Assembly: GCF_000422805.1 (NCBI RefSeq)
Contig: NZ_KE383923.1
Span: 381,296 to 445,295, forward strand
DNA: 64,000 nt
Direction: 5' to 3'
DNA from: Nocardioides halotolerans DSM 19273
GTDB lineage: Bacteria; Actinomycetota; Actinomycetes; Propionibacteriales; Nocardioidaceae
The position numbers and the translations under genes are program-made. Position 1 is the first letter of the stretch. Each line of letters begins with the position of its first letter. Shown here in pieces: positions 34,740-43,795 of the stretch. A model generated the notes under the pieces. It did no database searches. It was not told where the DNA came from and saw only the letters and a list, made by a program, of their open reading frames with translations.

Positions 34740-36396
34740 AGACGCGAGCGACGCGCTCGCGCAGTTCGACCTTCTGCACCTTCCCCGTGGCACTGACCGG
34801 GAGGTGGTCGACGACCTCCAGCCGTTCGGGCAGCTTCTGCACCGAGATGCCGCGCTCATCGCGCAGGAACCCGCACAGCTCGTCGAGGGTGGGGGCCGAG
34901 CCCGGCGTGGGCACCACGAAGGCGCAGGCGCGCTCACCCAGCCGGGGGTCCGGCATGCCCACCAGCGCGACGTCCTTGACCGACGGGTGCGCCAGCAGCA
35001 GCTCCTCCACCTCGCGGGCGCTGATGTTGACACCGCCGCGGATGATGATGTCCTTGAGCCGTCCGGTGATGCGCAGGTAGCCGTCGTCGTCGAAGACCGC
35101 GAGGTCGCCCGCCAACGAGAAGCCCTCCGCGTTGACCATGGTCGCGGTCAGCTCGGGCTGGTTGACGTAGCCCAGCATGTGTCCGGGCCCGCGGTAGCCG
35201 ACGTCACCAGGGCCATTCCCCGCCCGCCCACCGTCCTGGTCGAACAGGACGATCTCGACACCCTCCGGTGGCTCGCCGTCGGACGTCAACGACTTCTCGG
35301 GGTCGGTGCCGACCGGGCAGTTGGTCGCGAGCTGGTTCTCGCTGCGTCCGTACTGGCTCAGGATCTCGCAGTCCGGCATGACCTCCCGAGCCTCGGTGAT
35401 CGACCGCGCCGGGATGGTGGCGCCGGAGGCGACCCACAGCCGCATCGACGAGAGGTCCTTGTCGGAGCCCCGTCGCGCGTCGACAGCCATGGTGAGGAAG
35501 GTCGTGGCCGTCACTGTCGCGGTGCACCGGAACTCGTCGATCAGGTCGATTCCGGCGCGGGGCTCCCACTGCTCCATCAGCACGGTGGCGGCGCCGGCCC
35601 GCAGCGGGACGAGGTAGTGGTTGAGGTAGCCGTTGCTGTGCACCACAGGCGAGGGACCGAAGGAGATGTCGTCCGCGGTCCAGCCGTGGGTCCGCTCGAT
35701 GGTGCGCACGCTGAAGCCCAGCGTGTTGTAGGAGTGGAAGCACCCTTTCGGCTTCGACTCGGTCCCGGAGGTGTGGATGATCACGTGCCCGTCGTCGGCG
35801 GAGGGCATCGGGGGCAGATCCGCGGCGTCGGCCGCAGGTTCGCCGGCGATGAGATCGTTGAATGCCAGCGCGCCCGTCCGGGGCTCGTCGCCTCGCACGA
35901 CGACGACGTGCTCGAGCCAGGGACTGTTCCGGCGCAGCTCCTCGTGCATCGAGACGTGGTCGAAGCCCCGGAACGTCGCCGCGGTGACCGAGGCCTTCGC
36001 CTGGGTGTTCTCGATCAGGTGGCCGACCTCGCCCGGGCGGTAGGTCATCATCGCCGGCACCAGGACGGCGCCTGCGCGCGTGACCCCCATCATCGCGACC
36101 AGCAGCTCGGTCCAGTTCGGCACCTGGACGACCACGCGGTCCCCGCGTTCCACCCCGAGATCGACGAGTGCGGCAGCGAACCGCCAGGCCCGGCGGCGGA
36201 ACTCGCCGTAGCTCAGCCCACCGTCGCGGTCGAGGGCGAAGAGGTCGCCTCCCCGCCGGTCCGCGAGCTCGTCGAGGATGCTGGCTGGGGTCTCGTCGTT
36301 CCAGTAGCCGAGTTCGCGGTAGCGGGTGACGACCTCCGGGTCGTAGAAGTCGGTCACTGTCGGGAGGATCATCCGCGGCTGGGTCGGGTCGGGCAC
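34726..36396 (-). CDS. Acyl-CoA ligase (AMP-forming)
   Basis: A 556-residue ligase closely similar to the one at 20651-22327: IIHTSGTESKPKGCFHSYN as P-loop (Glu in place of the second Thr), SQYGRSENQLATN, LAGDLAVFDDDGYLRITGRLK, IIRGGVNISAREVEELL and LPVSATGKVQK with the catalytic lysine. It makes acyl-CoA from an unknown acid. The GTG at 36396 directly follows the stop of the CxxC small protein gene without a spacer, after AAGGCGGA. It is the last gene of a five-gene chain with the CGSC protein; a second, different ligase opens the chain. Confidence 0.9.
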   Translation of the reverse strand: MPDPTQPRMILPTVTDFYDPEVVTRYRELGYWNDETPASILDELADRRGGDLFALDRDGGLSYGEFRRRAWRFAAALVDLGVERGDRVVVQVPNWTELLVAMMGVTRAGAVLVPAMMTYRPGEVGHLIENTQAKASVTAATFRGFDHVSMHEELRRNSPWLEHVVVVRGDEPRTGALAFNDLIAGEPAADAADLPPMPSADDGHVIIHTSGTESKPKGCFHSYNTLGFSVRTIERTHGWTADDISFGPSPVVHSNGYLNHYLVPLRAGAATVLMEQWEPRAGIDLIDEFRCTATVTATTFLTMAVDARRGSDKDLSSMRLWVASGATIPARSITEAREVMPDCEILSQYGRSENQLATNCPVGTDPEKSLTSDGEPPEGVEIVLFDQDGGRAGNGPGDVGYRGPGHMLGYVNQPELTATMVNAEGFSLAGDLAVFDDDGYLRITGRLKDIIIRGGVNISAREVEELLLAHPSVKDVALVGMPDPRLGERACAFVVPTPGSAPTLDELCGFLRDERGISVQKLPERLEVVDHLPVSATGKVQKVELRERVARVFTSP

Positions 36397-36681
36397 TCAG
36401 TCCGCCTTCGGGGTGTCGGTCAGCTCTCGCGGGTCCCGGATCGTGACTTCCGGAGGTGCGTCCAGCGCGGTCTGCAGCTGGTCACGGATGATCGCCTCGA
36501 GGTAGTCGCGCGGCATGACGCACTCGGCGCAGCCTGCCTCGACGAGCACCAGGTCCAGCTCGAGCCGCGACGGGTCCGACCGCAGCACGTCGATGCGAGC
36601 TCCGTCCACGGACACCATCGCCTGGAACTCGTCCACGACCGCCCGCACCTCGGGCGACAACGCCCCGTCCGTGCTCGTCAT
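36397..36681 (-). CDS. Small CxxC protein, NifU C-terminal-like
   Basis: A 94-residue protein. The segment from about residue 22 (SVDGARIDVLRSD, LELDLVLVEAGCAECVMP, RDYLEAIIRDQL) has the strand-helix pattern and the Cys51-x2-Cys54 pair of the NifU-like C-terminal domain, which carries iron-sulfur clusters or acts as a thiol scaffold. Similarity is by eye only. The gene overlaps the upstream 342-residue gene in ATGA and is followed without a gap by the ligase. In the company of a CGSC redox-type protein it may hold a metal centre or exchange thiols. Function is not established. Confidence 0.75.
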   Translation of the reverse strand: MTSTDGALSPEVRAVVDEFQAMVSVDGARIDVLRSDPSRLELDLVLVEAGCAECVMPRDYLEAIIRDQLQTALDAPPEVTIRDPRELTDTPKAD

Positions 36682-37706
36682 GGACGAGTGATCCTGGTGG
36701 TCACGGGCGCGGCCAGATGCGGCATCAGGACCTGGGTCTCCGGGATCCCCGGGCCACCGGCGGCCACCACGAGCATCCGTTCAGGCGCCGAGACGTGGCA
36801 CACAAGGTCCCGCGTGCCGCGGGTGGGAGCCACGAGGCGCTCGAAGGTGTACGCCTGCACGTCCGCCTTGGTCCACCCCGCGGCCTGGATGACGCGCCGG
36901 TGCTCCTCGCCGACGACGATCATGAAACCAAAGGCGTCGCCCAGGAACTGGTCCGCAGCCGGGTCCCCGAGCTGCTTCCAGAACCCGTTGAAGCGCAAGT
37001 CCTGGACGAGGTGGTCCAGGACGAGTTCAGGGGCGTCGCCGAGGCCGTTGGACTCCGTGATCCCCCACACGCTCAGCATCGTCACGGTGCTCTCGTCGGG
37101 CGCGTAGCCGAGTTGCACGTGGAGCGGGGTCCAGGGTGCCCCCGCCTCCTCGTCCTCGCCGAAGCAGAACGAGTAGCGGGCGGGGCTGCTGAAAACGGCG
37201 CGGTCCAGGACACCGGGCACCGACTGGCACACGTTGCGGATCACCAGCCGCAGGGCGCGGCCGATGCTCGCGTTGGCAGGGAAGCCCGGGCCGAAGCAGC
37301 CCGGACCACCGGCGATCCCGAGCTCGCCGCGGATAGGACCGTTGACCACCACCGCGTGCGACGGGCCGCCGAGGCTGGCCGTCGTGCAGTGGCTGTTGCC
37401 GAGCTCGCTCAGGTGGGCGCTGACCGCCGCGACGACCACCGGGAAGTGCTCAGGTCGGCATCCGGCCATGACCGCGTTCGTCGCGGTCGCTTCGGCCGTG
37501 ACCGTGACGTCGCGGGTGGCGATCCCGCCCAGAACGTCGTCGGGCTCGACACCCGCCGCGGCGAGCAGCGCGTCGACCTTCGCCGCGGTGGGCGGGACGA
37601 GCGGTAGACCGTCGCTCCACCCGCGCTCGATCGCGGCCACCTGGAACGAGTCGTCGTTGTCGAAGTGGATCGTGGCGCGCGGACGAGCCTCCGCCGTCGT
37701 CGTCAT
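36678..37706 (-). CDS. Conserved protein of unknown function beside the CGSC protein
   Basis: A 342-residue protein I cannot assign to a characterised family. It has no signal peptide or clear membrane helix. Notable segments are DSFQVAAIERGWSDGLPLVP near residue 20, VTAEATATNAVMAGCRPEHFP near 80, SHCTTASLGGPSHAVVVNGP and GIAGGPGCFGPGFPANASIGRAL near 130-155. Several spaced cysteines and glycine-rich turns suggest a cofactor or metal site. It overlaps both neighbours by four bases (ATGA), so it is made together with the CGSC protein and the CxxC protein and may form a complex with them. Confidence 0.8.
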   Translation of the reverse strand: MTTTAEARPRATIHFDNDDSFQVAAIERGWSDGLPLVPPTAAKVDALLAAAGVEPDDVLGGIATRDVTVTAEATATNAVMAGCRPEHFPVVVAAVSAHLSELGNSHCTTASLGGPSHAVVVNGPIRGELGIAGGPGCFGPGFPANASIGRALRLVIRNVCQSVPGVLDRAVFSSPARYSFCFGEDEEAGAPWTPLHVQLGYAPDESTVTMLSVWGITESNGLGDAPELVLDHLVQDLRFNGFWKQLGDPAADQFLGDAFGFMIVVGEEHRRVIQAAGWTKADVQAYTFERLVAPTRGTRDLVCHVSAPERMLVVAAGGPGIPETQVLMPHLAAPVTTRITRP

Positions 37707-38308
37707 CGACCCGCGCCGGACAGCGCGGCGTCGTTGCGGGTCGGCACCGACGTCAGGAGCGCGGCGTCGGAGGTCGGGTCGACCATCGCGTCGTAGACGG
37801 CGCCCGCGAGCTCGCGTCCGAGCGCTCTGGCGTCGTCGTCGGCCCAAGCCGCCACCGGCGGGTCGAGGTGACCGTGGATCTGGGGGTAGTCCGGGTGCCC
37901 GGAGATCTTGCAGATGGCGGCCACAGCCGGCGCGAGGGCGGGGTGCCCGACGTACACGGTCGGGATGCCCTGCCACTCGAGCTCGAGGGCGTCGCGGGCC
38001 GCACGGGTGCTGCAGCTGCCGCACCCGCCGAACCCTGTGACCGCCACGTCGACCTCGCGCAGCTGTGTCCACTGTTCCTCCGTGGGAGGAACCGACTTGC
38101 TGTCCTTCACGACCTTGACCACCTTCGCGAAGCCGCCCAGCGCGAGCAGTTGGACGATCAGCTCGTCGAAGAAGGTCTCGGAGTTGCCGAGTCCGTTGCA
38201 CACCACCCCTAGGGTTGTGCCCGCGGTGCTCACCAGGCGCGGCGCCAGTTTGTGCCCGTCTCCTGCCGACGCGCCACCGCTGGGGTCGAGGACCTCGAGT
38301 CCGCTCAT
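37703..38308 (-). CDS. CGSC-motif protein of the UGSC (seleno)protein family
   Basis: A 201-residue protein with the core VAVTGFGGCGSCSTRAARDALELEW; the motif CGSC is at residues 96-99. This corresponds to the UGSC family, in which some members have selenocysteine at the first position and others, as here, cysteine (codon TGC). The fold looks alpha/beta, with a second conserved-looking region GIPTVYVGHPALAP and an N-terminal LDPSGGASAGDGHKLAPRL. The C-G-S-C pair suggests thiol redox chemistry or a metal site, but to my knowledge no member has an assigned reaction. Its start overlaps the ligase stop and its stop overlaps the next start, both ATGA. Confidence 0.83.
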   Translation of the reverse strand: MSGLEVLDPSGGASAGDGHKLAPRLVSTAGTTLGVVCNGLGNSETFFDELIVQLLALGGFAKVVKVVKDSKSVPPTEEQWTQLREVDVAVTGFGGCGSCSTRAARDALELEWQGIPTVYVGHPALAPAVAAICKISGHPDYPQIHGHLDPPVAAWADDDARALGRELAGAVYDAMVDPTSDAALLTSVPTRNDAALSGAGR

Positions 38309-40008
38309 CGTTGCTCCTCCTCTGGGGTTGACCCGGCCGTGGTCACGGCCAGCTGTTGGCGGAGGCGGTACTTCAGCACCTTCCCACCGACGGTCTCGGG
38401 CAGCTCGTCGACGACGACCAGCCGCTTCGGCGTCTCGTAGCCCGCGAGCCGCTCCCGGGCGAAGGTGAGGACGGAGTCCGCCTGGAGATCCACGCCCGCG
38501 TGGGGGATCACCACCGCGGTCACCTCTTCGCCCCACCGCTCGCTCGGCAGGCCCACCACCGCGACGCGCGCCACGCCTGGGTGCTGGGACAGCACCGCCT
38601 CGACCCGCAGGCTCGATACGTTCTCCCCGCCGGACTTCACGATGTCCTTGAAGCGGTCGACCATCAACTGCAGGCCGTCGTCGTCGTAGGCACACGAGTC
38701 CCCGGAGTGGAACCAACCACCGGCGAACGCCTCGCGGGTCGCCTCCTCGTTGCGGAAGTAGCCGCTGCTGATGGCCGGTGAACGGTAGACGGCCTCGCCG
38801 GCCACGCCCGGCTGGTCCACGAGCAGCTCGCCGTCGGCACTGATGATCTTGGCGGCCAGCATCGGGTTGGGGAGGCCGACGTAGTTGACGCCTTGGAGCG
38901 CGAGTCGGTGCTTCTCTGGGTGCTGGTCGGGATAGAAGCGGTAGCTCGACAGCGACTCCGTCTGGCCGAAGACCTCGAGGGCGCAGAGCTCCGGGTTGGC
39001 GGTTGCGGACTTGAGCCGGTCGATGAGGTCGGGACGCATGGCACCCCACGAGAAGAAGACCACGGTCAGGCTGGTGAAGTCGTCGTGCTGCTGGTCCTTC
39101 GCGTCGGCCAGGAGCTGCAGGAAGGTCGGCGAGCCTCCCCACACCGCGGTCACCCTCTCCCCCGCGATCGCCTTCGAGAGCTCCGAGGGGTTCGGTCGAC
39201 GGCCGATGACAGCGGTGCCCGCCGAGAACCACGCTGGGAACAGGACCGCGTAGTGCCCCACGTGGTAGGTGATCGGGAGGAACGTCGCCGACCGGATCTG
39301 GTCCTCGAACCGGAGGCCGCGGCTGGTGGACAGCGCGTAGGTGTAGGAGGACAGGTAGCCGTAGGTGTGGCTGATCATGGCGGCCTTGGGCATCGCCGTG
39401 GTGCCCGAGGTGAACATCAGGCTCCAGATGTCGTCGGCGTGGATGGCCACCTCGACCTCGGTGGTCGGCCGTCCCGCGATCCAGTCGTGGAACTCGTGGG
39501 AGCCCGGCACCGCCCCGCCACCGATCGGGATCGTGACGCCCGCGGCCAGACCGGCCGCGGCGAAGGCCGCCTCGGCCCGCGGCCAGAGCTCCGCATCGAC
39601 GACGGCGAACGTTGCTCCGACGTGCTCGATGGCGTAGGTGACGACGTCGGGGGCGAGCAGCGGGTTGAGGGGTACGCAGACGAGCCCCGCCTTGGCGATG
39701 CCGAGCATCGTCACCACGGCCTCGACCGAGTTCTCGCAGTAGAGCAGCACCCGCGCGCCGCGCTCGAGCCCCGCTGACAGCAACGCGTGCGCGACCTGGT
39801 TGGCCCTCTCGTCAGCCTGCCGGTAGGTCAGCCGCTCGAACTCGGGCGCGGCGTACGCGCCGGACCAGCCGACGATGGCGTCCCGGTCGGGGTGGCTCCA
39901 GGTGACCCGCTCCAGCACGTCGCCGAGGGCCATGCGGTTCCAGCGGTCCTTGGCGGGCCGGTCGAACAGGCTGTCGACATCGAGGTCCACGTCTTGCACG
40001 GTAGGCAC
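38305..40008 (-). CDS. Acyl-CoA ligase (AMP-forming)
   Basis: A 567-residue ligase of the acyl-CoA synthetase superfamily, with P-loop MFTSGTTAMPKAAMISHTYG, adenine motif EVFGQTESLSSYRF, HSGDSCAYDDDGLQLMVDRFK, DIVKSGGENVSSLRVEAVL and a C-terminal LPETVGGKVLKYRL with the catalytic lysine. It belongs to a different subgroup from the ligase at the other end of the chain. It probably starts activation of an unknown acid. The GTG at 40008 has no good ribosome site and the first 15 residues may be wrong. Fifty-three bases separate it from the upstream SDR, and its stop overlaps the CGSC gene. Confidence 0.88.
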   Translation of the reverse strand: MPTVQDVDLDVDSLFDRPAKDRWNRMALGDVLERVTWSHPDRDAIVGWSGAYAAPEFERLTYRQADERANQVAHALLSAGLERGARVLLYCENSVEAVVTMLGIAKAGLVCVPLNPLLAPDVVTYAIEHVGATFAVVDAELWPRAEAAFAAAGLAAGVTIPIGGGAVPGSHEFHDWIAGRPTTEVEVAIHADDIWSLMFTSGTTAMPKAAMISHTYGYLSSYTYALSTSRGLRFEDQIRSATFLPITYHVGHYAVLFPAWFSAGTAVIGRRPNPSELSKAIAGERVTAVWGGSPTFLQLLADAKDQQHDDFTSLTVVFFSWGAMRPDLIDRLKSATANPELCALEVFGQTESLSSYRFYPDQHPEKHRLALQGVNYVGLPNPMLAAKIISADGELLVDQPGVAGEAVYRSPAISSGYFRNEEATREAFAGGWFHSGDSCAYDDDGLQLMVDRFKDIVKSGGENVSSLRVEAVLSQHPGVARVAVVGLPSERWGEEVTAVVIPHAGVDLQADSVLTFARERLAGYETPKRLVVVDELPETVGGKVLKYRLRQQLAVTTAGSTPEEEQR

Positions 40009-40061
40009 GCGGCACGAGCCGTCGCACGCGATCCGGGCGAGCCACCTGTGGACTTCGACAG

Positions 40062-40874
40062 TCAGCTGGGGGTGAGGACCGCCCCGCCGTCGACCGAGAG
40101 GACCTGGCCGGTGACGTAGGTGGACTCCTCGCCCGCGAAGTAGGCGACGGCCCCGGCGATGTCGTCCGGGGTGGCGAAGCGGCGCAGCGGGATCGCGTTC
40201 AGGTCGTCGTCCGTACCGATGCCGCGCTTCGCGGCGAAGTGCATGACCCGCGCCGTGGCGACGATCCCGGGCGAGACGCAGTTGACGCGGATGCCGTCAG
40301 GCCCGACCTCCATCGCGAGGTGCCGCGTGTACTGGACCAGCGCCCCCTTCGACATCGCGTAGGGGGCGAGCCGGCCGCCGGCCGTCGCCGGGTCGATCGC
40401 GACGCGCGAGCCGACGTTGACGATGCTGCCGCTCCGCGCCTCCCTCATGACCGGCATCACGGCTTGACAGCAGTGGATGGCGCTGTGGGTGTTGAGCCGG
40501 ATCATGTCGTCGAGGTCCTCGATCGGCATCTGCGAGCCGAAGCTCCGCTCGGGCGGCGCAAGAGCGCCTCCGGCGTTGTTGACGAGGACGTCGATGCGCC
40601 CGAAGCCGGCGACCGACTGCTCGACCACTCGGTCTGCCACCGCACGGTCGCGGAGGTCGCCCTCGACGACCAGCGCTCGTCGACCCATCGCCTCGATCTC
40701 GTCCTGGACCGTGCCCGCGGACATCTCCTCGCCGTAGCGCTCGTAGTCGGGGGACATGTCGCGCCCCACCACGACGAGGTCCATCCCGCGCCGGGCGAGC
40801 ATCAGCGCCACGGCCCGTCCGATGCCACGGCCCGCGCCGGTGACGACCGCGACCGGCGTTCTGGAGCGGGTCAC
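40062..40874 (-). CDS. Short-chain dehydrogenase/reductase
   Basis: A 270-residue SDR with TGAGRGIG, an insertion after the second strand (VGRDMSPDYERYGEEMSAG) longer than in most classical SDRs, NNAGGALAPPERS, and YAMSK as the catalytic pair; the C terminus is GQVLSVDGGAVLTPS. The reaction is NAD(P)-dependent oxidation or reduction of an alcohol or ketone of unknown structure. I used the GTG at 40874 because the conserved domain starts nine residues later; the frame continues to a TTG at 40928 without homology. It lies in the minus-strand series between the meta-pathway genes and the ligase/CGSC chain. Confidence 0.85.
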   Translation of the reverse strand: MTRSRTPVAVVTGAGRGIGRAVALMLARRGMDLVVVGRDMSPDYERYGEEMSAGTVQDEIEAMGRRALVVEGDLRDRAVADRVVEQSVAGFGRIDVLVNNAGGALAPPERSFGSQMPIEDLDDMIRLNTHSAIHCCQAVMPVMREARSGSIVNVGSRVAIDPATAGGRLAPYAMSKGALVQYTRHLAMEVGPDGIRVNCVSPGIVATARVMHFAAKRGIGTDDDLNAIPLRRFATPDDIAGAVAYFAGEESTYVTGQVLSVDGGAVLTPS

Positions 40875-41004
40875 GTCGACGCCTGGCAGCGGGTAGCGAT
40901 CACGCGTGCACGCTAGGTCGGCACTCAACGCCGGGCCAGTCTGCGCCCGACCGTCGATGTGCAGTTCCCCAGGCAGGTCCCCGGGGAGTCCGCTGGGGAG
41001 GGGA

Positions 41005-41766
41005 TCACGTGGTGGGCAGGTGCACCATCATGCCGCCGTCGACCGGGAGCACCTGGCCGGTGATGAAGGAGGCCCGTTCGGACGCGAGGAAGACGTAGGC
41101 CTCGGCGAGCTCCTCGGGGCGACCGAACCTGCGGAGCGGGGTGTTGACCTTCACCGCTGCGGCGCGGTCCTCGGGGAAGCGCTGCATCGCGCGCGGGGTC
41201 GCCGTCACCCCGGGGGCAACGCAGTTGCAGCGCACGCCGTCGGGTCCGTATTGCGTCGCGACGTACCGGGTGAGCGCCTCGACACCTGCTTTGGCGATGC
41301 CGTACGACGACCAGCCGATGTCGGCGGCCCGTGCCTGCGTGGACGACGTCGTCACCACCGAGCCGCCGCCCCCGGCGACGAGGTGCGGCAGACATCTCGC
41401 CGTCAGGTGGCTGGTCGCCCTGAGGTTCACGTCGAGGCTGAGGTCCCACATCTTGCGTGAGCTCTCCTCGACCCGACCCTCTGTGCCGACGAAGACGCCC
41501 GCGATGTTCACCAGCGAGTAGGGCCTCCCGGCCTCCTCGACGGCCTTCTCGACGAACGCGTCGATAGCCGGCTCGTCCCGGAGGTCGAGCGCGTAGGCGT
41601 GCCCACCGATCTCTTCGGCGAGCGCGTTGAGCGGCTCGACGTCCCGGTCGACCAGGAGGGTGGTCGCGCCCCGCTCTGCGAAGAGCCGGGCGGTAGCGCT
41701 GCCGATCCCGCCGCCGGCCCCGGTGACGATGACGACCTTGCCCTCGAACTCGCGATCTGTGGTCAC
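41005..41766 (-). CDS. Short-chain dehydrogenase/reductase
   Basis: A 253-residue classical SDR: TGAGGGIG, SLVNIAGVFVGTEG (NIAG in place of NNAG, a mild deviation), SSTQARAADIGWSSYGIAK with catalytic Ser, Tyr and Lys, and GQVLPVDGGMMVHLPTT at the end. The chosen start is the GTG at 41766; the much longer frame upstream runs into the aldolase gene. It could oxidise a dihydrodiol or hydroxyacyl intermediate upstream of ring cleavage, in keeping with the meta-pathway genes 71 bases away, but no substrate can be assigned. Confidence 0.85.
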   Translation of the reverse strand: MTTDREFEGKVVIVTGAGGGIGSATARLFAERGATTLLVDRDVEPLNALAEEIGGHAYALDLRDEPAIDAFVEKAVEEAGRPYSLVNIAGVFVGTEGRVEESSRKMWDLSLDVNLRATSHLTARCLPHLVAGGGGSVVTTSSTQARAADIGWSSYGIAKAGVEALTRYVATQYGPDGVRCNCVAPGVTATPRAMQRFPEDRAAAVKVNTPLRRFGRPEELAEAYVFLASERASFITGQVLPVDGGMMVHLPTT

Positions 41767-41837
41767 CCCCAGAACGTAGGCAGACCGCGCGCAGCATGGC
41801 GAACGGCTCCGCGCGGTCCGCTGTCGACCGGCACAGG

Positions 41838-42851
41838 TCAGGCGGACGCGCGCTGCAGGGTCAGTGCGATGTCGATGATCATGTCCTCCTGGCCGCCGAC
41901 CAGGCCCCGGCGGCCGCACTCCATGAGGATCTGGCGTACGTCGACGCCGTACCGGGAACTCGCGGCCTCGGCATGCCGGAGGAACGAGGAGTAGACACCT
42001 GCGTAGCCGAGGGTGAGCGTCTCCCGGTCGACCCGCACCGGGCGGTCCTGAAGGGGACGGACCAAGTCGTCCGCGGCGTCCTGGAGCGCGAACAGGTCGC
42101 ACCCGTGCTCGAAGCCGGAGAGGTCCGCGACGGCGACGAAGGCCTCGACCGGGCAGTTGCCCGCCCCAGCGCCGTGACCGGCGAGCGAGGCGTCCACACG
42201 CGTCGCGCCGTGCTCGACGGCGATCACCGAGTTGGCGACCGACAGTGAGAGGTTCTCGTGCGCGTGGATGCCGATCTCGGTGCCGGGATCGAGGAGGTCG
42301 CGGTAGGCGCGCACCCGGGCGGTGACGTCGTTCATGGTCAGCCGACCGCCGGAGTCGGTGACGTAGACGCAGTGGGCGCCGTAGGACTCCATCAGCTTGG
42401 CCTGCCTGGCGAGCTCATCGGGAGGAGCCATGTGCGACAGCATCAGGAAGCCCGACACATCCATGCCCAGCTCGCGAGCCGCGGAGATGTGCTGGGCCGA
42501 GATGTCCGCCTCAGTGCAGTGCGTGGCGACGCGGACGCTGCGGACGCCGAGCTCGTGGGCGTGCCCGAGGTCGCGGATGGTGCCGACGCCGGGCAGGAGC
42601 AACGTCGTCAGCCGAGCCCGCTGCAGCACCGACGCCGCGGCCTCGATCCACTCCCAGTCCGTGTGGGAGCCCGGCCCGTAGTTCACCGAGCTGCCCGAGA
42701 GTCCGTCCCCGTGGGCCACCTCGATCGCGTCGACGCCGGCAGCATCGAGGGCGCCCACGATGCGCCGGACGTCGCCAGTGTCGAGCCGATGGCGGACGGC
42801 GTGCATGCCGTCGCGCAACGTGACGTCCTGGACGAAGACCCGGCCGGGCAT
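41838..42851 (-). CDS. 4-hydroxy-2-oxovalerate aldolase
   Basis: A 337-residue DRE-TIM aldolase of the MhpE/BphI/HsaF type: [16 protein letters not shown] at residues 7-22 with the catalytic Arg13-Asp14 and His21, and the metal-binding [11 protein letters not shown]. It cleaves 4-hydroxy-2-oxo acids to pyruvate and an aldehyde, usually acetaldehyde or propionaldehyde, which is channelled to the acylating dehydrogenase with which it forms a complex. The ATG at 42851 was preferred; a GTG at 42857 overlapping the previous stop would add two residues. Order and spacing match the meta-cleavage lower-pathway operons. Confidence 0.92.
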   Translation of the reverse strand: MPGRVFVQDVTLRDGMHAVRHRLDTGDVRRIVGALDAAGVDAIEVAHGDGLSGSSVNYGPGSHTDWEWIEAAASVLQRARLTTLLLPGVGTIRDLGHAHELGVRSVRVATHCTEADISAQHISAARELGMDVSGFLMLSHMAPPDELARQAKLMESYGAHCVYVTDSGGRLTMNDVTARVRAYRDLLDPGTEIGIHAHENLSLSVANSVIAVEHGATRVDASLAGHGAGAGNCPVEAFVAVADLSGFEHGCDLFALQDAADDLVRPLQDRPVRVDRETLTLGYAGVYSSFLRHAEAASSRYGVDVRQILMECGRRGLVGGQEDMIIDIALTLQRASA

Positions 42852-42853
42852 GC

Positions 42854-43795
42854 TCACGCCCCCGCCCGGGCCGCAGCGATCCGCTCGGCCACCTGGAGAG
42901 CCGCCGAGGTCATGATGTCGAGGTTGCCGGCATACGACGGGAGGTAGTGCGCCGCCCCCTCGACCTCGAGGAGCACCGAGACCTGGTGAGTCACGCGGTC
43001 GGGGTCCTCGGCGACCAGTGTCCGCAGCGGCCACCCGGCGGGGATCTCCTCGATCTGCACATCCTGCTTGAGGCGGTAGCCGGGCACATAGGCGGAGACG
43101 TCGCCGACCATCTTCTCCACGCTCCTGCGGATCTCGTCCAGCTGGCCCTGTTCCGCCGCCTCCACCAGCGCGAACACGGTGTCGCGCATCATCAGCGGCG
43201 GCTCGGCAGGGTTGAGGATGATGATCGCCTTCCCTCGCCGCGCACCGCCGACCTCCGAGATGGCCGCTGCAGTGGTCTCGGTGAACTCGTCGATGTTGGC
43301 CCGGGTGCCTGGACCTGCGCTCCTCGAGGCGATCGAGGCAACGATCTCGGCGTGGGCCACTGGTACGACGCGGCTGATCGCAGCCACGATCGGGATCGTT
43401 GCCTGCCCCCCGCAGGTCACCATGTTGAGGTTTGGGGCGTCGAGGTGCGTCTCGAGGTTGACGGCCGGCACCACGAAGGGACCTATCGCCGCAGGGGTGA
43501 GGTCGACCAGCCGCTTCCCGAGCGGCGCCAGCACCTCGTGATGGTGACGATGCGCCTTGGCGCTGGTCGCGTCGAAGACGATCCGGATCTCGTCGGCACC
43601 GGGCAGCGCCAGCAGCCCCTCCACCCCGTCGTGCGTGGTGGGTACGCCTAGGCGGGCGGCCCTCGCCAGCCCGTCCGAGTCCGGGTCGATGCCGACCATC
43701 GCCGCTATCTCGAGGTGCTTCGCCGTGCGGAGCACCTTGATCATCAGGTCGGTGCCGATGTTGCCGGAGCCGATGACGGCCACCTTCGTCCTCAC
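42854..43795 (-). CDS. Acetaldehyde dehydrogenase (acylating)
   Basis: A 313-residue enzyme of the MhpF/BphJ/HsaG family: Rossmann motif [14 protein letters not shown] (6-19), catalytic Cys128 in [14 protein letters not shown], and the C-terminal [20 protein letters not shown]. It converts acetaldehyde (or propionaldehyde) with NAD and CoA to the acyl-CoA, taking the toxic aldehyde directly from the aldolase. The GTG at 43795 overlaps the stop of the hydratase gene (GTGA), and its own stop is two bases from the aldolase ATG, so the three enzymes are co-translated. Confidence 0.93.
   Translation of the reverse strand: MRTKVAVIGSGNIGTDLMIKVLRTAKHLEIAAMVGIDPDSDGLARAARLGVPTTHDGVEGLLALPGADEIRIVFDATSAKAHRHHHEVLAPLGKRLVDLTPAAIGPFVVPAVNLETHLDAPNLNMVTCGGQATIPIVAAISRVVPVAHAEIVASIASRSAGPGTRANIDEFTETTAAAISEVGGARRGKAIIILNPAEPPLMMRDTVFALVEAAEQGQLDEIRRSVEKMVGDVSAYVPGYRLKQDVQIEEIPAGWPLRTLVAEDPDRVTHQVSVLLEVEGAAHYLPSYAGNLDIMTSAALQVAERIAAARAGA

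Noticed and set aside
34804..37107. 767-codon plus-strand open frame opposite the ligase and CGSC-chain genes
   Set aside because: It covers three well-supported minus-strand genes in mirror; low-complexity translation without motifs.
37703..38308. Selenocysteine insertion at the CGSC site
   Set aside because: The first position is encoded by TGC, not TGA, so the protein is a cysteine form and no SECIS element is needed.
40875..40928. N-terminal extension of the short-chain dehydrogenase to a TTG at 40928
   Set aside because: The added residues have no similarity to SDRs and no ribosome site; the GTG at 40874 gives a normal start.
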